Assembly (NCBI GenBank): GCA_036768485.1
Contig: JAVLUZ010000814.1
Span: 119,736-183,735, forward strand
DNA length: 64,000 nt
From: Mermis nigrescens
Taxonomy: Eukaryota; Nematoda; Enoplea; Mermithida; Mermithidae
Reading direction: 5' to 3'
Shown: one piece after another, positions 24,201 to 39,200 of the stretch
How the letters are laid out: every line of letters begins with the position of its first letter
Position numbering within the stretch: the first letter of the stretch is position 1
Made by a program: the position numbers and the translations under genes
The notes under the pieces: model-generated
What the model was told of the DNA's origin: nothing
The model's input: only the letters and a program-made list of their open reading frames with translations
Databases searched by the model: none

Positions 24201-27200
24201 TCTGATTTGATCGAATTTTCTTCCAGGCTTAGCATTTAAAAGCTCGAAATTTTAACGGGTCTCTTTCTAAACTCTTGTCGGTGTCACGCGGTAAAGTGTC
24301 CGGCATCGTAAAGTGTCCGGTCCGGCCGGACACTTTAAGATGCCGTTAAGTGTCCAGGTCCGTCTTAAAGTGTCCGGCCTATGTTTGTGTAGCGTAATGT
24401 CATTTAGAAATGCTCTTGCTGGTTAAGATAATGAAACAATTAAGCACAGACGATTTATTGCTGCACTGCATGCTTTTTGGAATGATGCAAAATTAGGTAC
24501 TAAGACAAATTTTTATTTACAGCGAATTGACAAAGTAACTAAGTGAAACGAAATAAAGAGAAGCAGGTGATGTCACGTAAAAATGCTGATATATATAGAC
24601 ACAGGGTCATATTTTCAGGGGCGGTGGCGCCCAGCCAGCCCCTCGTGGCCGAAAAATTATTGAAAGGTGAAGACAATGTGCAAAAAATTGGAAAATTGCA
24701 TGTCTGACGTGAAATCCTTAAAAATTTGGCGCTTTGCGGAATATGTGGAGTATTTCCTATGATTCTGGCTCTAGTGCGATTGAAAAACGACACTTTTTGA
24801 TTGCAAAATTTTAAAAATTCAAATTTTTATTACTTGTCTAAGTGAATGGAGCTTATCGAAAACCCCAAAAATGCGGTTTTTGTGAAGTCCTCACGACTTT
24901 TCCAAGATCACGACTTTTCTAGGATCCAGATCTTTGGAGGATCAGAGCCTCCAATTCGCAACGCACTTTCGATAACGGCCAAATATTTTAAATGAACTCC
25001 AGAATATTTATGCATCAGAAGCAACCAAAAAGTCATACGATTTTTGATCATAACAAGCGGTCAAAGGTCACAGCATTGCATTGTGCGTAAACAATAGTCA
25101 GTTTATTGTTGAATAAGGACATACATGCATATGCAACTTCGCTACTGTTACGAAAAATAAGAACAACATGACCCGGACACTTTACGGCAAGGCCGGACAC
25201 TTTACTGCTCATCGTAATGTGTCCGCCGGACACTTTGCCGCATCGTAAAGTGTCCGGCCGGACACTCTACCGCCCGGACACTTAACGACGCTACACCGGC
25301 TAGACCGTTATTTGGTTTATTTCTGAACTAGTGTTCAGAAACAAATGTGCATTTTGTGTTACTCTTATGCTTGTACACAGGGCCGTATTTAAGTGGGTTT
25401 TAGACGAAGTTCGATTTTTGTTATAATAATGGATAGAGCATGTCGAAAAACGTCGAAGAATGCGGTTTTAGAGAGCTATACCAGTAAATTTTCCGAGATA
25501 TAGACCAATTTATGTCGGATCCGCCCTCCCATTTTTTTGGCTGAATTCTGGATACGAGTCTACTTGTACCTACATATGTACTTTGTATGAAGAAAGCACT
25601 TTTAACGATGACTGACCTTCCTTCTTGACTTAGCATAGCAGGTGAGATATATTATGTAAATTACACAATTTTCTGGCTGGTGGTATCTAAGTTATTCACC
25701 AAAAGGCGTTCGATTTTTCTAAAAGAAATAATACACATGCCATTCATTTGATGAGTTTATACGATAAGTTATCAACTTGGCTCATCCCGTAGGTCCTTAA
25801 GGTCATATTTCCAGAGGGGGGAATAAAAAGTTTGAATGCATTTACATATGTACCTTGTAAAACATTATTCTACTTTAAATACACAAAGGAGCGTATCGCT
25901 TTAAAACAGTCGTGTTTGAGCATTCTTGGCACGTGCATAATACATGTAGCCTTCTTGAATTTAAAAACTAAGCTATATAGCCCTTTTGGACTGAAATCGG
26001 GAAAATAGCTACATATCGTTTTGAAACAGAAAAAACTGCTAGATAGCATTTCTAATCTCACATGGTATGATCTGAGCCTAAAAAAGGCAACATTGCAGTG
26101 TTTTTTTTTGTACAAGGTCCGTTTGTACATGTACAAAGATGGCCCTTAAAAGTCTTTGTACATTTTGTACACACAAATTTTTGGATACTATAATATAGGA
26201 CGGTAGCGATTTTAATGTGGTAAAAACAGAGTTGTTCGACCGTTGGTAGTGTATTTTAACCAATTTCTGGGTTTCTGAGGGCAAAAATCACTAAGAATCG
26301 TCTAAAACGGCGCGAAGCACTCAAAATATTTTCATTTTTCCTTTCCAAATGCAATTTCTGCCATTATAAAGATATATAGAACACACAGTTACTCATTTTG
26401 GCGCGAAACGCCGAAAATGTTTGCGAATGTTAGACCTTTTTTGCAGTTTTTGTCTTCCCAAAAATCTTTGTACATGTACAAAGACGGTTCCGAAAAGTCT
26501 TTCTACAGCGGGAAAAATCTTTGCCGAATACAAAAAAAACACTGCTACATTGCAATGTTTTTCGGCCAAAATGGCTGTCCTTCTATCAGTTTTTGAAAGT
26601 TTAAGAGGGAATAATATTCCTCGTTTATTCCTTCCCATTCACATGTATGGATCAGCCTTTTAAACTGGCGCCCTTTCGCAAAATTCGAAATAAAAATTAA
26701 AAGAGTTAGAAATTCATGAATTCAAAATTCAATAAATCGAATTTCAAGAATATTTAAATTCATAAAAGATTCGAAATTCGAGAATCTATAATTTAAAATT
26801 CGAAAAAATTCAAACTTAAAAAAAGCAAAATTCAAAATTTGAAGATAATTTGAACATTCAAAATTCAAAACTTTCATCGATTAAAAACTAAAAATTTTTT
26901 TTATTTGAATATTCTAAATTTGAAAAAAGCTGAAAGTTTTAGGACGCGCTTATTAATTTATGTGATTGATTGATTCGGAACACGCTAGTTTGGGCAATTG
27001 GTTTGGCTGTGTTGCTCTACCATCGTTTCGATAAATGTGCGGTCAACGTTATAATCATACGATGGACAGCAACGAAATTCTGGGGGGTTGATGGGGCGAA
27101 ATTGTAAAGATAGCTCGAAATATTAGGGGTTCTATTGAATTGGGGGTCAATCCTATGTTTGCTTATGACGTTGTCTGATTGAAGTAGCGTGTCACGAAGC

Positions 27201-30200
27201 AGAGTCGCTTTTAAGGTACGGTGATAAGCATCCATTTTTCAATCCGATCGCCATATCAGATGCAATACAAGATTTGCAGAAAGCTCATTACAGCGTGGTA
27301 AGTAGTAGTGATGAAACGGACCCTCAATTTCAATTTATCCGGATCCGGATCCGGGTAGAAAAAATTCAAACTTACAAATATGGATCCGGGTTCAGGAAGC
27401 AAAAATTCAAACTTCCGGATCCGAATCCAATATACATGATTAATCTTCGTCGGCTTAAGCCACTAATCCATTGTTGATTTCATGTTATTCATTATCGTAA
27501 ATATCATACTTTATTAGCGCCTCATCGAGCAAGTGTTTTTTGTACTCTTGCACAAAGACGGTTCCCAAATATTTGCACATGCAAATATTGTGCAGAAAAC
27601 CTACTGTAATATAGTGCAATTAGGCTTTTTGCATGGTATGGTGAGACTAGGTTCATTTCCTTGATTAGTGTGGTTCGGCTGCCTTGACGATGGAAAATAG
27701 AAAAACTTATTGACAGAAAAGTAACAGTTTTGCCATTTACAGGTAGAATTTGGACCATTTTACTGTTAAGTAGCTTAGAAAACCCTAATTAGCGCGAGCG
27801 CTGCCATTTTTGATCTCTAAAACACAATAAGCTTTAAGAAGGGAAGCTAAATAGAGAAATATCAGCTTTGTACAAATGAATTTTGAAATTTATGATATAA
27901 GTTCATTCAAGCTCAGGCTTATACTGGAAAAGCAGTGCAAATTACTGAACTGTATGAGACACTAGAATATTTTGACTAACTGAAGCTAAACTCAATATTG
28001 GAGTTTCACAAACAAATGGAAATAGCGCGATAAGCAGCGCCAAACGCTAGAAACTTTGACGGTTTTGCCTTCTTCTTAAAGACTAATAATTATGGCGGGA
28101 AGCGTCGGAAATTGTTAGCATGTTTATAGTTTTTATCCCCCCGAAAGTCTTTACATGCACAAAGGGGTCCCGAAAATTGGAGCAAATCTTTGTTAAATAT
28201 AAAAAATCGTGCTCAGAGGATCGGTGTATCTGGTAGGGAAACAACAAATCTGAATTTTTTGGCGCTGTGTCCGTGCATTGAAATTCCTTTCAGCTACAGC
28301 GACTAGCTATTCTCAAACAGCTTTTTAGTGGAGTAGAATCATTACCAATCAAAGCACAATCGTCTACATGTAGAAACAATTGAAATTTTTTTTATAAAGT
28401 GTAAATGGCAAGAAATTAAGTTCACTTACATATGAGATGAATTTCTTTATTTCTGTTCTACTCTTTGTGGAAGATTAAAACGGTATCTCGTGAGAAATTT
28501 ATTTTGTTAGATTTACTGACTATAAATTTTATAACTGTCAAATTTTCTGATAAAATTAAATAATTCTACATCTGAATTTACCTGATAAAATGCTTAAAGA
28601 GTCGATTGGTCGAAAATATTTGGCAAAATAAAGAATTGATATGTAATTTGCAAGGCGTTTTGGCCGTCAGTGATTTTGATTTCTCACTTATAATTGACAG
28701 TTATTTTCTTTCTTTGCGACCTGGGAGCTATTTTTTGGTCTTGGAATAGCTTCCAAAACGATTTCAAGAGCAGAAACAGTTATTTCAACATAGATTTCTT
28801 CTATTTACGAGCATACCCTTTGAAAAATTTTCGACGTTCGGGGTCAAATGGTGCAAATGCAGGAAATCGAGCAGTGAATCAAGCTTCTAAACGTCCTCCG
28901 GCCTAAATTTCTCAAATTTTTTGCAGTCAAAGAAATTCGATGTTTTTTTCGCACAAATTTGTTCAAAATATTAAAATTTTTTGAACAAATGTTGCATCAA
29001 AAGTGATTTTAAATAAAAGTAGATAATGTAAAAGGCCGAAAAAACTATTTCGCACGTGAAGGAGGGCAAATGTTTTACCTATTTTTGACTGTTTCCGGAA
29101 AAGTAAGGGTACCGCACCGTAGCCCCATAGCAAAATCCTAGGTCCGCCCTTGATCTTAAATAGCTACATACATATACTAGTTGAACTTGATAGTCGGCAT
29201 AATTATTCGGAATAATAATGCGCAATAAATAAACCTCATAATCCGAATTCTTGCGTTATTGGTGTTTATACTTCTAACAATGACTCAGCATGAATGACAG
29301 ACATGAGAGAGTTGGATGGGGGATCCCCCACTTAAAGTCGGCCTTCTCTCCCCTATCCCCCCAAAGTCAGGAAATTTTTGATCTCCTCCCCAATTTTTAA
29401 AAAATCGAGTTTTTGGTCCTTTCTAGGTGTTTTATGGTCCTCTCTAGGTGTTTTATGGTCGATTAAGGCCAAAAATTTGAGGTTATTCACCCCCGCCCCC
29501 TCTGAAAATGGCCGGGACCCCCACCCGAACCCTTACATGTATAATCAATGGAATTGATTACATGATTCAATCAGCATAGTAATCGCAGTATCATTTCTGA
29601 TACTGTTATACCAATTGTTTTAGCTTTCTGAGTCCAGTTTTATCTGAAAATTCAGCCAAAAATCTCCCGCCGGACTAATGTTATCAACTGAATTTAGTAG
29701 GTACAAAGCAACACTATATTTACAGTAAGGCTGCGCCTTGCACTGGCGCCAGTGCCAATTACGTTTTGTTTTACTGTTAGGTTATTTATGTAGGTGCAAA
29801 CTTAGTCGAGTCCTAATATTCCATTAATATATTTCTTGCAGTGGTCGCACCGGGGTTTTGACTTATTATTTGGTCAAGTCATAAAAAGCTGCCAAATAAA
29901 AGCAAACATTTTGCTTCACGACATGAAAAGCTGCCAAATAAAAGCAAACATTTTGCTTCACGAGATGATAGAAAATTTTTTAATTACATACTTAAGTTGC
30001 GAAAAACGAAATTTCATATTATTGATTCTAGAATAGACGATGTGGTGAACAAGTGAAACTGATAAAATGCTGGCATGTAATTGCATACAAGCGTTCATAT
30101 TCTTGAGGATATTTGGGGCGTTTGACCTCCGGAGAATGAATGCTGATCCCTGTAAAATGCAACTGATCCACGCGGAATTTTTGATTTTCCAAGAAAACTT

Positions 30201-33200
30201 GGGAAACAAGATTTATAAGCATGCTCATATATCTATTTTCAGCTCTAAAGCATCAATTGTTTTGGCGCTTCGCGCCCCATAGTCATTCGTGGTCCATATT
30301 TCGTTGAGTTGCATTAGTTTTTTTGATGCCGTTTTGCTTTTATGTATAACGAGAAACAGCTCAGTAAGGAACGGGAGAAAATGGTATTTAGACCCATACG
30401 AACCACCCATCCTTTTGAGCCCACAAAAGCCAGCCAAGAAGAAATTTTTGGACTGAATCGCCCTCAGAATTCTCATGCTATGTATGTCTGCAATCAAGTC
30501 TGTCATAGATCATTGTAAGTGTATCAAAAAATAATAAAATATGCGGGGCAGCATGATGAAAACTGGTTCATCTAACATAAAAAATTCATCTTATATTTAT
30601 CTTATAAAAAACTTAGATACCTATATGATGTAATATATGTATTGTAAAGCATGGCTGTATTCAGTTCCATTTAAACCCTTTAAGTATGTTTATACATTCA
30701 ACATAACACTATAATGACCCCGACACTGGCGAAATAGGGAATCGGTGAACTTGTAATTTACAATGTATATCTATATTCTGCAATATGTATGTTACTAAAA
30801 TTTCGCTCATACGAGCTTTTCCAGGTATCTTTGTATATACATGTCTGTACAAATGTACATGTATATACAAATACATATAGGTTCATAGCATAGCTGTATG
30901 CAGGCATTCAGCCCGATATTGACCTTAAAATAGTGTAAACATCAAGAGAGCCTAGAAACCTTGAAAATGTCCAGTTAATTTCATGCCCATTTTTTTACTT
31001 TTATTTTTTCAATTCTTCCTAAAAATGTCCTTCTTCCAATTGGAATTTACAGATTCCCACTTCCAAATGCATTTCTGCTCTCACACTAGTACACGCACGT
31101 ACTTAGTTACATTATGAGTAGACATGAAATCTTCGGATTTTGCGTTCACTAATGCACACTAGGAGGGGTATGAGGGGGTATCCCCCTACCAGAACTTTTG
31201 GAAAGCATACCCCCTCAAGCCATTGCCGGACCAAAACCTATTGCTTGAACCATGAAAAAGCGTCAAACGAAATCTATCAGCTTGATTTTGAGTACAGATA
31301 CTCATTTTTGGAGCAGAAGATTGTTCAATTCATTCATCCTGACTCTTCTTCCATTATTTCTTATATATATTTGATATTAAAGGTCAATTCATCGCCCTTA
31401 TTGTTTTTTAGACCAATTAAGCACAAATACTCATGAATAATAAATAACAGCGAATCGGGCATCAAAATTTGACATTAAATGACAAAAAATAATTTAAACC
31501 CCCCTCCCCCAGGAAACTCGCTTTTCCCCTCCCACAACTTTTGAACGTATGCATGTATGATTTTATTGGCTTGTCATTTTTCCGGTTACCGAATTCAAAT
31601 ACCCATTAGTCATGTAAATTATAAGTTTATATGAAAGGTTTTAGAATGAGTTTGGGTAGATTTTTTATACAGATCGCTGTACTCATCAGGTGTGTCCTAC
31701 TGTCTTTTTCAGCGGAAGCCCCTGTTGCTATATTTACACGATGACAATAGTGTTTTATCACAATTGTTCTGTACACAAGTTTTGTGCGCTCCAGCTATGA
31801 TTGATTTCGTGAACTCTAATTTCGTACTGTGGGCATGGGATTTCACCGTCGCGGAAAATCGAACAAAGTAATTTTAGTTCGCTTCCGCTCACTGCTTGCT
31901 CAGTGCATACGCATTGAATCAATAATATAGATATAGAAAAATAATATAAAATATAAAAATATGTATAAATATAAAAAGGTATATCATAAATATAAAATAC
32001 TGCCTCATTCTCGGTCATGTCATGGTGTACACGGCTTTTGTTAGCAGAAAATGATAGGCCGCTTGTGCAAATTAACTTTAGGCTCATTTGCACGGCGTAC
32101 AAATGAAGAATATAAAGAAAAGAAGGAGAAATTATATTGAAAAAATTCGTGACTGAAATGTAATTTTAGCTCTACGAAGATCTTTTGTGACAAAAAAACT
32201 CGGCTTCCGTCGCTTTGCTATGAATTTTATGTATTAGCTATGAATTTTATGTATAACTTTTGTTTTTATCCATATTACTTTCAATAATGGTGAAAAATGT
32301 GTGTATTTACGAGTGAACTTGAAAAAATATACCATTTAGAATTTCAGCCATTTTTGCAGCAATATGGGAAATGATTATCCTATATGAAATGTCTTAATGT
32401 GGAAAACTGCATTTTTTAATACTTTTTATCCAATTCTGATTCATATCGTGGCTTAAACATAAGTAAAAAATAAAAGAATTCATAGTTCATTTTAGGCATT
32501 AATTATTAAGCAAAACATAAATAAATACTAGTGGCGCGAAGAACCGAAATATTTGAACATCTTTGATTCTTTCATCTGCAAAAATTATGCAGAAAATGTT
32601 TGATAGGCTAAAATCGTCTGGCAATGATTCTTGGACCCCTAACCTTCCTACGGGAAAATATCCGTGAATGATCATGTTTTTGTGCCGGATCTCTTTGTTT
32701 GTACGTAAATATATAAACAAAGACACTACCTAAAAGTCTTTGTACTTTTTCTGCATAGTAGAATTTCGTGTGTTACAATGTGCTTACTGCGTTCCGTTCT
32801 GTATGCTAAAGATAAAATTCATCCATTCGGTATGAAACGTTAGAAAATGCTGTCATTTATACGTTTTAAGATCAAATTTGTAGTCTTTGTAGTAACAAAT
32901 CAATTTCGTCATTCTTGCCATCTGAAACAGTTCTAAGCACACATGGGCGCGGGGGGAGTTGGGAGGGGGATGGTGTATGCTTCCCCCCAGAAAGCCGAAT
33001 ATTCCCCAGAAACCAAATACCCCCAGAATTCAATTCAATTTTTGAAAATTTTATTTGGTTTTTCCGTAATTTCTGGATGCCATTGGATAGTGCTCAATGA
33101 GACACGTTGAAAAATATATTTTTTTCGCCATATCACCATTTTTAAGACCATTTTTCGACCTTTGAAAAATCTTGCACCCCCTAGAATTTTGGTGCTGCCC

Positions 33201-36200
33201 ACCTATGTTTCTAAGGCATTGTAAATACCAGAACAGAAAATATGTTAAATGGATTAAAACAGTTTTCTTATGTGTACCATGATCTTTAAGTGGAGTTTCG
33301 AGTTTAACAAAGAAACAATGCGTTAAATTACTACATTGAAATGTGACCAACGTTTTTTTCAGCACGACCCTATTAGCACCAGTGCTAAAGAAAATTTTTT
33401 TCCATTAGCACGGGATAGATTACATTAGCACACCAGTTTTTTACCTGATAATACCTACATATGGTGTCAGTAATGCATGTTCTTTTCTTTTTCAATTAAG
33501 CAGTTTAAGAATGTCATGATATTCTGCATATCAATGTTTTTCCTTAAAATAAATCAAGAAAGTCATGCTGAATCAAAATAATTGGCTTTCTAATGTTCCA
33601 TAAACTTAGAGATTGACACCTTTGTACCTATTACAACATCAACTGTAACTTGTTCATGGGCTAAAAGCTACTAAGGTGCGAGTTTTGTGCATTAGACACT
33701 CTATTTTATTCTTTTTACTTTAAAAATTATGAGATACGTCTCAGTTTTTTAGGATCTAAATAGCGAATTCGATGATGACCATACATGTAAGAGGGGTATG
33801 GGGATCCCCGACCCAAAGTCGGCCGTCTTCAATTCCTTCTATGGCAAGGAAATTTTTGGCTTTCCCGATTATTGGAGAAGATTAAATTTTTTGGCAGTTT
33901 TTAGGTGTTTTTGACCGTTTTTGGCCGAAAATTCGAGGTCATTTATCCTCCCCCTAAAATTGGCCAAGGACCCTCACCCAAAATTTTGAGCCGTTACATG
34001 TATGACGATGAACATTTTACGTACAATTTGCTTCTCGTACGTATAGTGTTATTAAAATGCGTGTGTCTGGTTCCTGAAATTTACCACGCGTTAGTTTATG
34101 GTTATGCAGAGGAAGACTCGCCGTATTAATGTACCATCGACCTATGCATCTACTCGATTGTTTTTTTTAACAGAATGATAGAATGGATTGAAATTGCCTT
34201 AGGGCATCAATTCTCATTACGATTGCGTGTTTGCACCCACGACGATTTTCCCGTTTTATTAGTTTTGGGCAAAATTTCTGGTTCCGTGGAAATTATAACC
34301 CTAATCAAAGGTGCCTACTTGCTCGAAGAAGTCATGATGCAGCTTGTGAACGCTGTGGACTCGTGCAATGAGCAAATCAAGGTCGAAGCAGCTGAGGAAG
34401 TATATACGCTGAGCGTCACAAATGTAATAGGGGGAAGGGACCACACCTGGGCGTGGGGTATGCACCCCCTCCCCAGAAACCAAAATACCCCCCCCAGAAT
34501 TCAATTTTTGAAAAATTTTTTTCGTTTTTTTCGCAATTTTGTGATGCCAATGGATAGTGCTTGATGAGAAACGTCGAAAAATGGTGTTTTTATTGCCCTA
34601 CCACCATTTTTAAGGCCATTTTTTGACTTTCAAAAAATCTTGCACCCCCCAGATTTTTTTTGCTGCCCACGTATGGAAGGGACCCTACTCAAAATCGGTC
34701 GTCTTCCATCTCCCCTAAAATTGAAATTTTTAACTTCAACTTTTACGATGAAATTTTCGCTTTAGGCTGTTTTGATGTGTTTTTTCTCATTTTCTGTTGA
34801 AATTAAGCTATTTTTTCCCCTCCCCTGGATGACCCCCAAGCCGTTACATTATGTTAGCATGATTATATGCGGTTTCATCCAAATAAGACATTTTGACGTT
34901 CTTGCATATGTTTAACTGACTACCACTATCTACCACCGAGTGCAACCGGACAATCCCTCAATAGTTTATTATTTTCGCTAACCGTACATTTTTGTTATTG
35001 AGTCCTCTTCCTGAATTTTTTAAATTTCTAATTCGAGTTTTCGATTTCACGTTTAGGCTAGGTATATAAACGAATCATACCAAACAATGTCAGCCGATGG
35101 TCTATTTCGTATTCTCACCTCAAAATTGTTTTTTTCAAAAAAGGTTAGGAATTGATTTACTGACTGATTGCAAGATAAATCTTTGGATAGTTACCTAGGT
35201 GGGACACCCTCTACATCGTTTAATTATTATATTCATTCCGAGTAATTCGATCGAGCTAAAGTTTAATAAAATATGCAAGTCTAAGGTCAAACTTCCAGAG
35301 AGAGGGTGAAAATCAAAAACTCATGGATAGTAAGTGCTTTGTGAAAACGATTTACTGCGAAAAACGGTGGTATCGCTTTAAAACCATCGTTTTCTAGCAT
35401 TTGTGCAAATACATATTGTCTTTCTGAACTTACAAAATAGCTGTATAGCGTTTTTGCACTAAAAATAGTTATTTAGCCCCTTTTGAAGTCATGAGAATAG
35501 CTAAATATTAATTATCCCTTTGAAACACGGGAAAACAACTTTATATAGCATTTCTGAACTTATGCGGTATGCTCTAAGGTCCCTAAAAGGCTATATAGCT
35601 AGTTTTCTGAGCCCGAAAAGGCTACATATTCAGCAACGTCTTTTTGGCCGAAATGGCTATATAAATGTAGCTATCAGTTTTCTAAAGATCAGGGGAGTAA
35701 TACCCTCTTTCACCCCTTCCTTATGATGAAAGGCTAAAAGCCTTAAATTTAGAGAGGCTTGAACTCCGTAGAATTTATTCTGATTTAATTGTTACGTATA
35801 ATATTATTCATAACAATCTCTTACCTTCCGAAGATTTTCATCAGTTTTATGGTCATTCGCGTACTAGGAATGCATTTACAAATCAGATCTATTGAGAAAA
35901 ATTTCGACTTGATTGTTAAAAGTATCGTTTTGCTACTAGATCAGCTAGAATTTGGAATGATCTTCCGCAATATATTCCAAATTCTCTAAATGTTGAAACA
36001 TTTATGAGAAATTTGAAAAAGTTTGATTCTGGAAATTTTTCGATGGGGCGCACGTGAGCGCGATTTACTGTTTGTCTGTCCAGGACATTCCGCATTTTAC
36101 ACCATGCTATTTTATTTCCCTTGCGACTTTTTTTATCCTCGTGTTTTTTCCGAATAAAGTATTAGTATTAGTATGTCCATCACACCTGGGCAATGCCTCA

Positions 36201-39200
36201 TATCACCCATCACCAGGACGGGCCGAACAAAAAGTTGGACGGGGCGAACGGGTAACTTGGACGGAGCTATGTTTTGCACAGGGAGAAAATTTTTGGAGAT
36301 AATTTAAGGAAATGCTAGATACACTATATCATGATCAGTTTGCAAAACATGCACAGGAACCATCTTATTACACTGTTCGACACCTTTATCACGGATGGAC
36401 GCACCTTTTTTCAGTGACTGACCCTCTGATTAAGCTTAACGACCCACCTTTTTCAGGCACGGACCCACCTTTTTCAGGGACAGACCCACCTTTTTCAGGG
36501 ACAGACCCACCTTTTTCAGGGAGGGGCCCACCCACCCTTTTGGCTGGAAGTTGGACGGGGCGAACCGTCAGCCATTGCCCAGGTATGATGTCCATGTTCG
36601 ATATGTATCGTACGCAGTAAAATGGTTGAAAAGTTCGTATTTTATCCTATGGTCTTGCTAGGCTGAGCGATTGTGTCGCGAACGGGTCAGACTCGAACAG
36701 GAGCACGCTTTTAACGAATCTTTAGAAGCCGATAAGCGTAAAGTACAGCTGAAATTTGAAGAGGATAAGCGAAAAGACGATGAGCGCCTAAGACAAATGG
36801 CAATAGAGCTTGAAAAAGAGGTATTGGTATAACGCCTTCCGATTTTTGATCAAAAGCGAGGTTATAAATTATGGCTGCCAATAAAAGAATCTGCTATTTT
36901 TAGTTAATTAATAATTAATTTTTTTAATAATAATACTACCAACTAACTACATCTATTCTAAGATTTAATCTGCGAAATTTGATCGGGGATAGGATTATCT
37001 CCATTTTTTATTATACAGGTACCCCAAGTGGTTTTTCATTTTTGATACTTTATTCTCTGCGTTGCTTCGTACCGCAAAATACTGGTTGGTCTTGTTTATC
37101 TATGAAATGTTTGAAATATGGCGAAAAGTCCGACTACATCTGATTATGAATTTTGCTCCTTTTATCCTTAGAGAGTCATAAACTGGGCTAGAATAAGCGT
37201 GAAAATGTCGCAAATTTTATCTTATTAGCTTTGAAGCGTTTTACATAGGTTGGTTTTATCGTTTGGTATTGGTTTCATGGGTGGATCTAAAATTTTCGTG
37301 AGGGGTGGTACAGACATGCCCAGCATTGCAATTCTGGCTGATGGTGAATTTTTAAATTTCCTTTTTTGGGCTCAACAATTGTGGATACGCGTCAAAAACA
37401 TCCGTTTTAGCTTTTCTGACAATACTCTATCTTTCTGGAGCATCAAAACAAAAAAATGTCTGAAAAATCAAAAAAAGTTCGAATAAATTGAACAAAATAT
37501 GGTTAAGAAATGATTATATGCCGCGAACCGCCGAAAATTTGATACTTTTGAGTACAAAGGTGGCTAAACGCTTAAAACAGCTTTTTTTACACAATTTTTG
37601 AAAACTTTTGAGAAATCGCGAGTTCAGGTGGTTTCCTCCCCCCCTCCACGTATGGGTGGCACCCTAACTTTTCCCAATAGCAGTCAAAAATGGGCCCAAA
37701 AGTCCAGACTTCAGGTGCGAAATACCGTTTTTTAAACTGTTTGACGCTGTCTAGTCTGCTTTTATTTAAAGTCATTTTGCTGCAACATTTTTTTAATTTC
37801 ACAATTTTCAGCTTTTTTGCGCGAAAAATGATGAAAATTTCTATGACTCAAATCCGACTCGAATCACCAGAAAATTTGTAAAATTTAGGCAGAACTTAGA
37901 AGGACATTCAGATGCCTGAATAAGTGTTCAATTTTCTTATATTTTTGCGCTTGGTGCAATTATCTACAACAAGCTCTTTGAAAAATTCTTAAATCGTCGA
38001 AAATTATTAAAATTTCTGCTTTAAAATGGTAGAAAACTATGGAATTTTTACTGGTGTGGTGGTTTGATTTTCGTTTTATGTCAGTATTGTACTTTTGTTA
38101 ATTTCTGATGTTCAAGGTTCTCCAAATTCTTGACGGGCGGCATAGCCACTTCAAGTAAATTTTAAAAGTTTTCACTGCCGAAAGAGAAAATGGTGCGATA
38201 ACAGTTTCTGACCATTTTCAACTTTTATGAATTAATGTCAAAAGATGCTAATTTGTAGGAGAGACATACATACGATGCTTGTACTCTGTTCTGTCGTTGA
38301 AATTTGTCCAAGCCTCGTAGTCTCATTTCCCAAATATCCTGACATCTAATCTGCTCACAACAGGTGTTTTTTGTACAAGGTCCGTTTGTAGATGTACAAA
38401 GATGGTCCCCCAAAAGTCTTTGTACATTTTGTACATGCAAATTTTTGTGTACTATAATATGGTACAGTAGCAATTATAGTGTAAGGAAAACGGGGTTTTT
38501 TGATCGTTGGTAGTGTATTTCAGCTAATTTCTGGGTTTCTGACGACCAAAATTACTAGCGCCGAAAAATTTGACATTTTTTCCATTCTAAATGCAAATTC
38601 TGCAATTTTAAAGATCTACAGGACAAACAATTACTCATTTCGGCGCGAAGCGACGAAAATTTCGGCGAATAATGGACCTTTTTTTGCAAGTTTTGTCTTC
38701 CCAAAAATCTTTTTACATGTACAGAGACGGTCTTGAAAAGTCTTTGTACATCGGGAAAAATCTTTGCCGAGTACAAAAAATACACTGCTCACAACACAAG
38801 CATACATGGGCAAAGGCCGATCTTTCCATTGATGACAGCTGCGAAATTTTTTGGTTGGTTTTCCTTTTTTAAATCGGTTGTTTCGTTGATTGATGGGTAG
38901 CTTAGCGGTTGATTGGTTAATTGCTGGTTGTTTAACTGGTTTTTGAATATTGGACGATTAGTCATTGGTTGATTGTTTAAATTGATTGATTTCCAAATCA
39001 TTTCCACTAGTGATCGACCGGGGCCCCGGCCCCGGCAATCCCCGGCCATTTTTAAGCATCCCCGGCCCCGGCCGGGGCAAGGTCAAAAAATGGCCGGGGC
39101 CGGGGAAAAATTTAGTGTAATTCGTATTTTGTACAGGCTGTGATACTGGCACTTATTTATCAATAAGCAAGTGTTAATTTTGAGAACACTGTGTATAAAT

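Noticed and set aside
29827..29880. Acceptor-like TTTCTTGCAG followed by a possible FAF1 exon
   Set aside because: The frame does not resemble FAF1, the donor is weak, and exons 27216-27297 and 31713-31867 already join in phase.
36312..36620. 102-codon ORF with PPFSGTD repeats
   Set aside because: A 21-bp minisatellite inside MITE R explains it.
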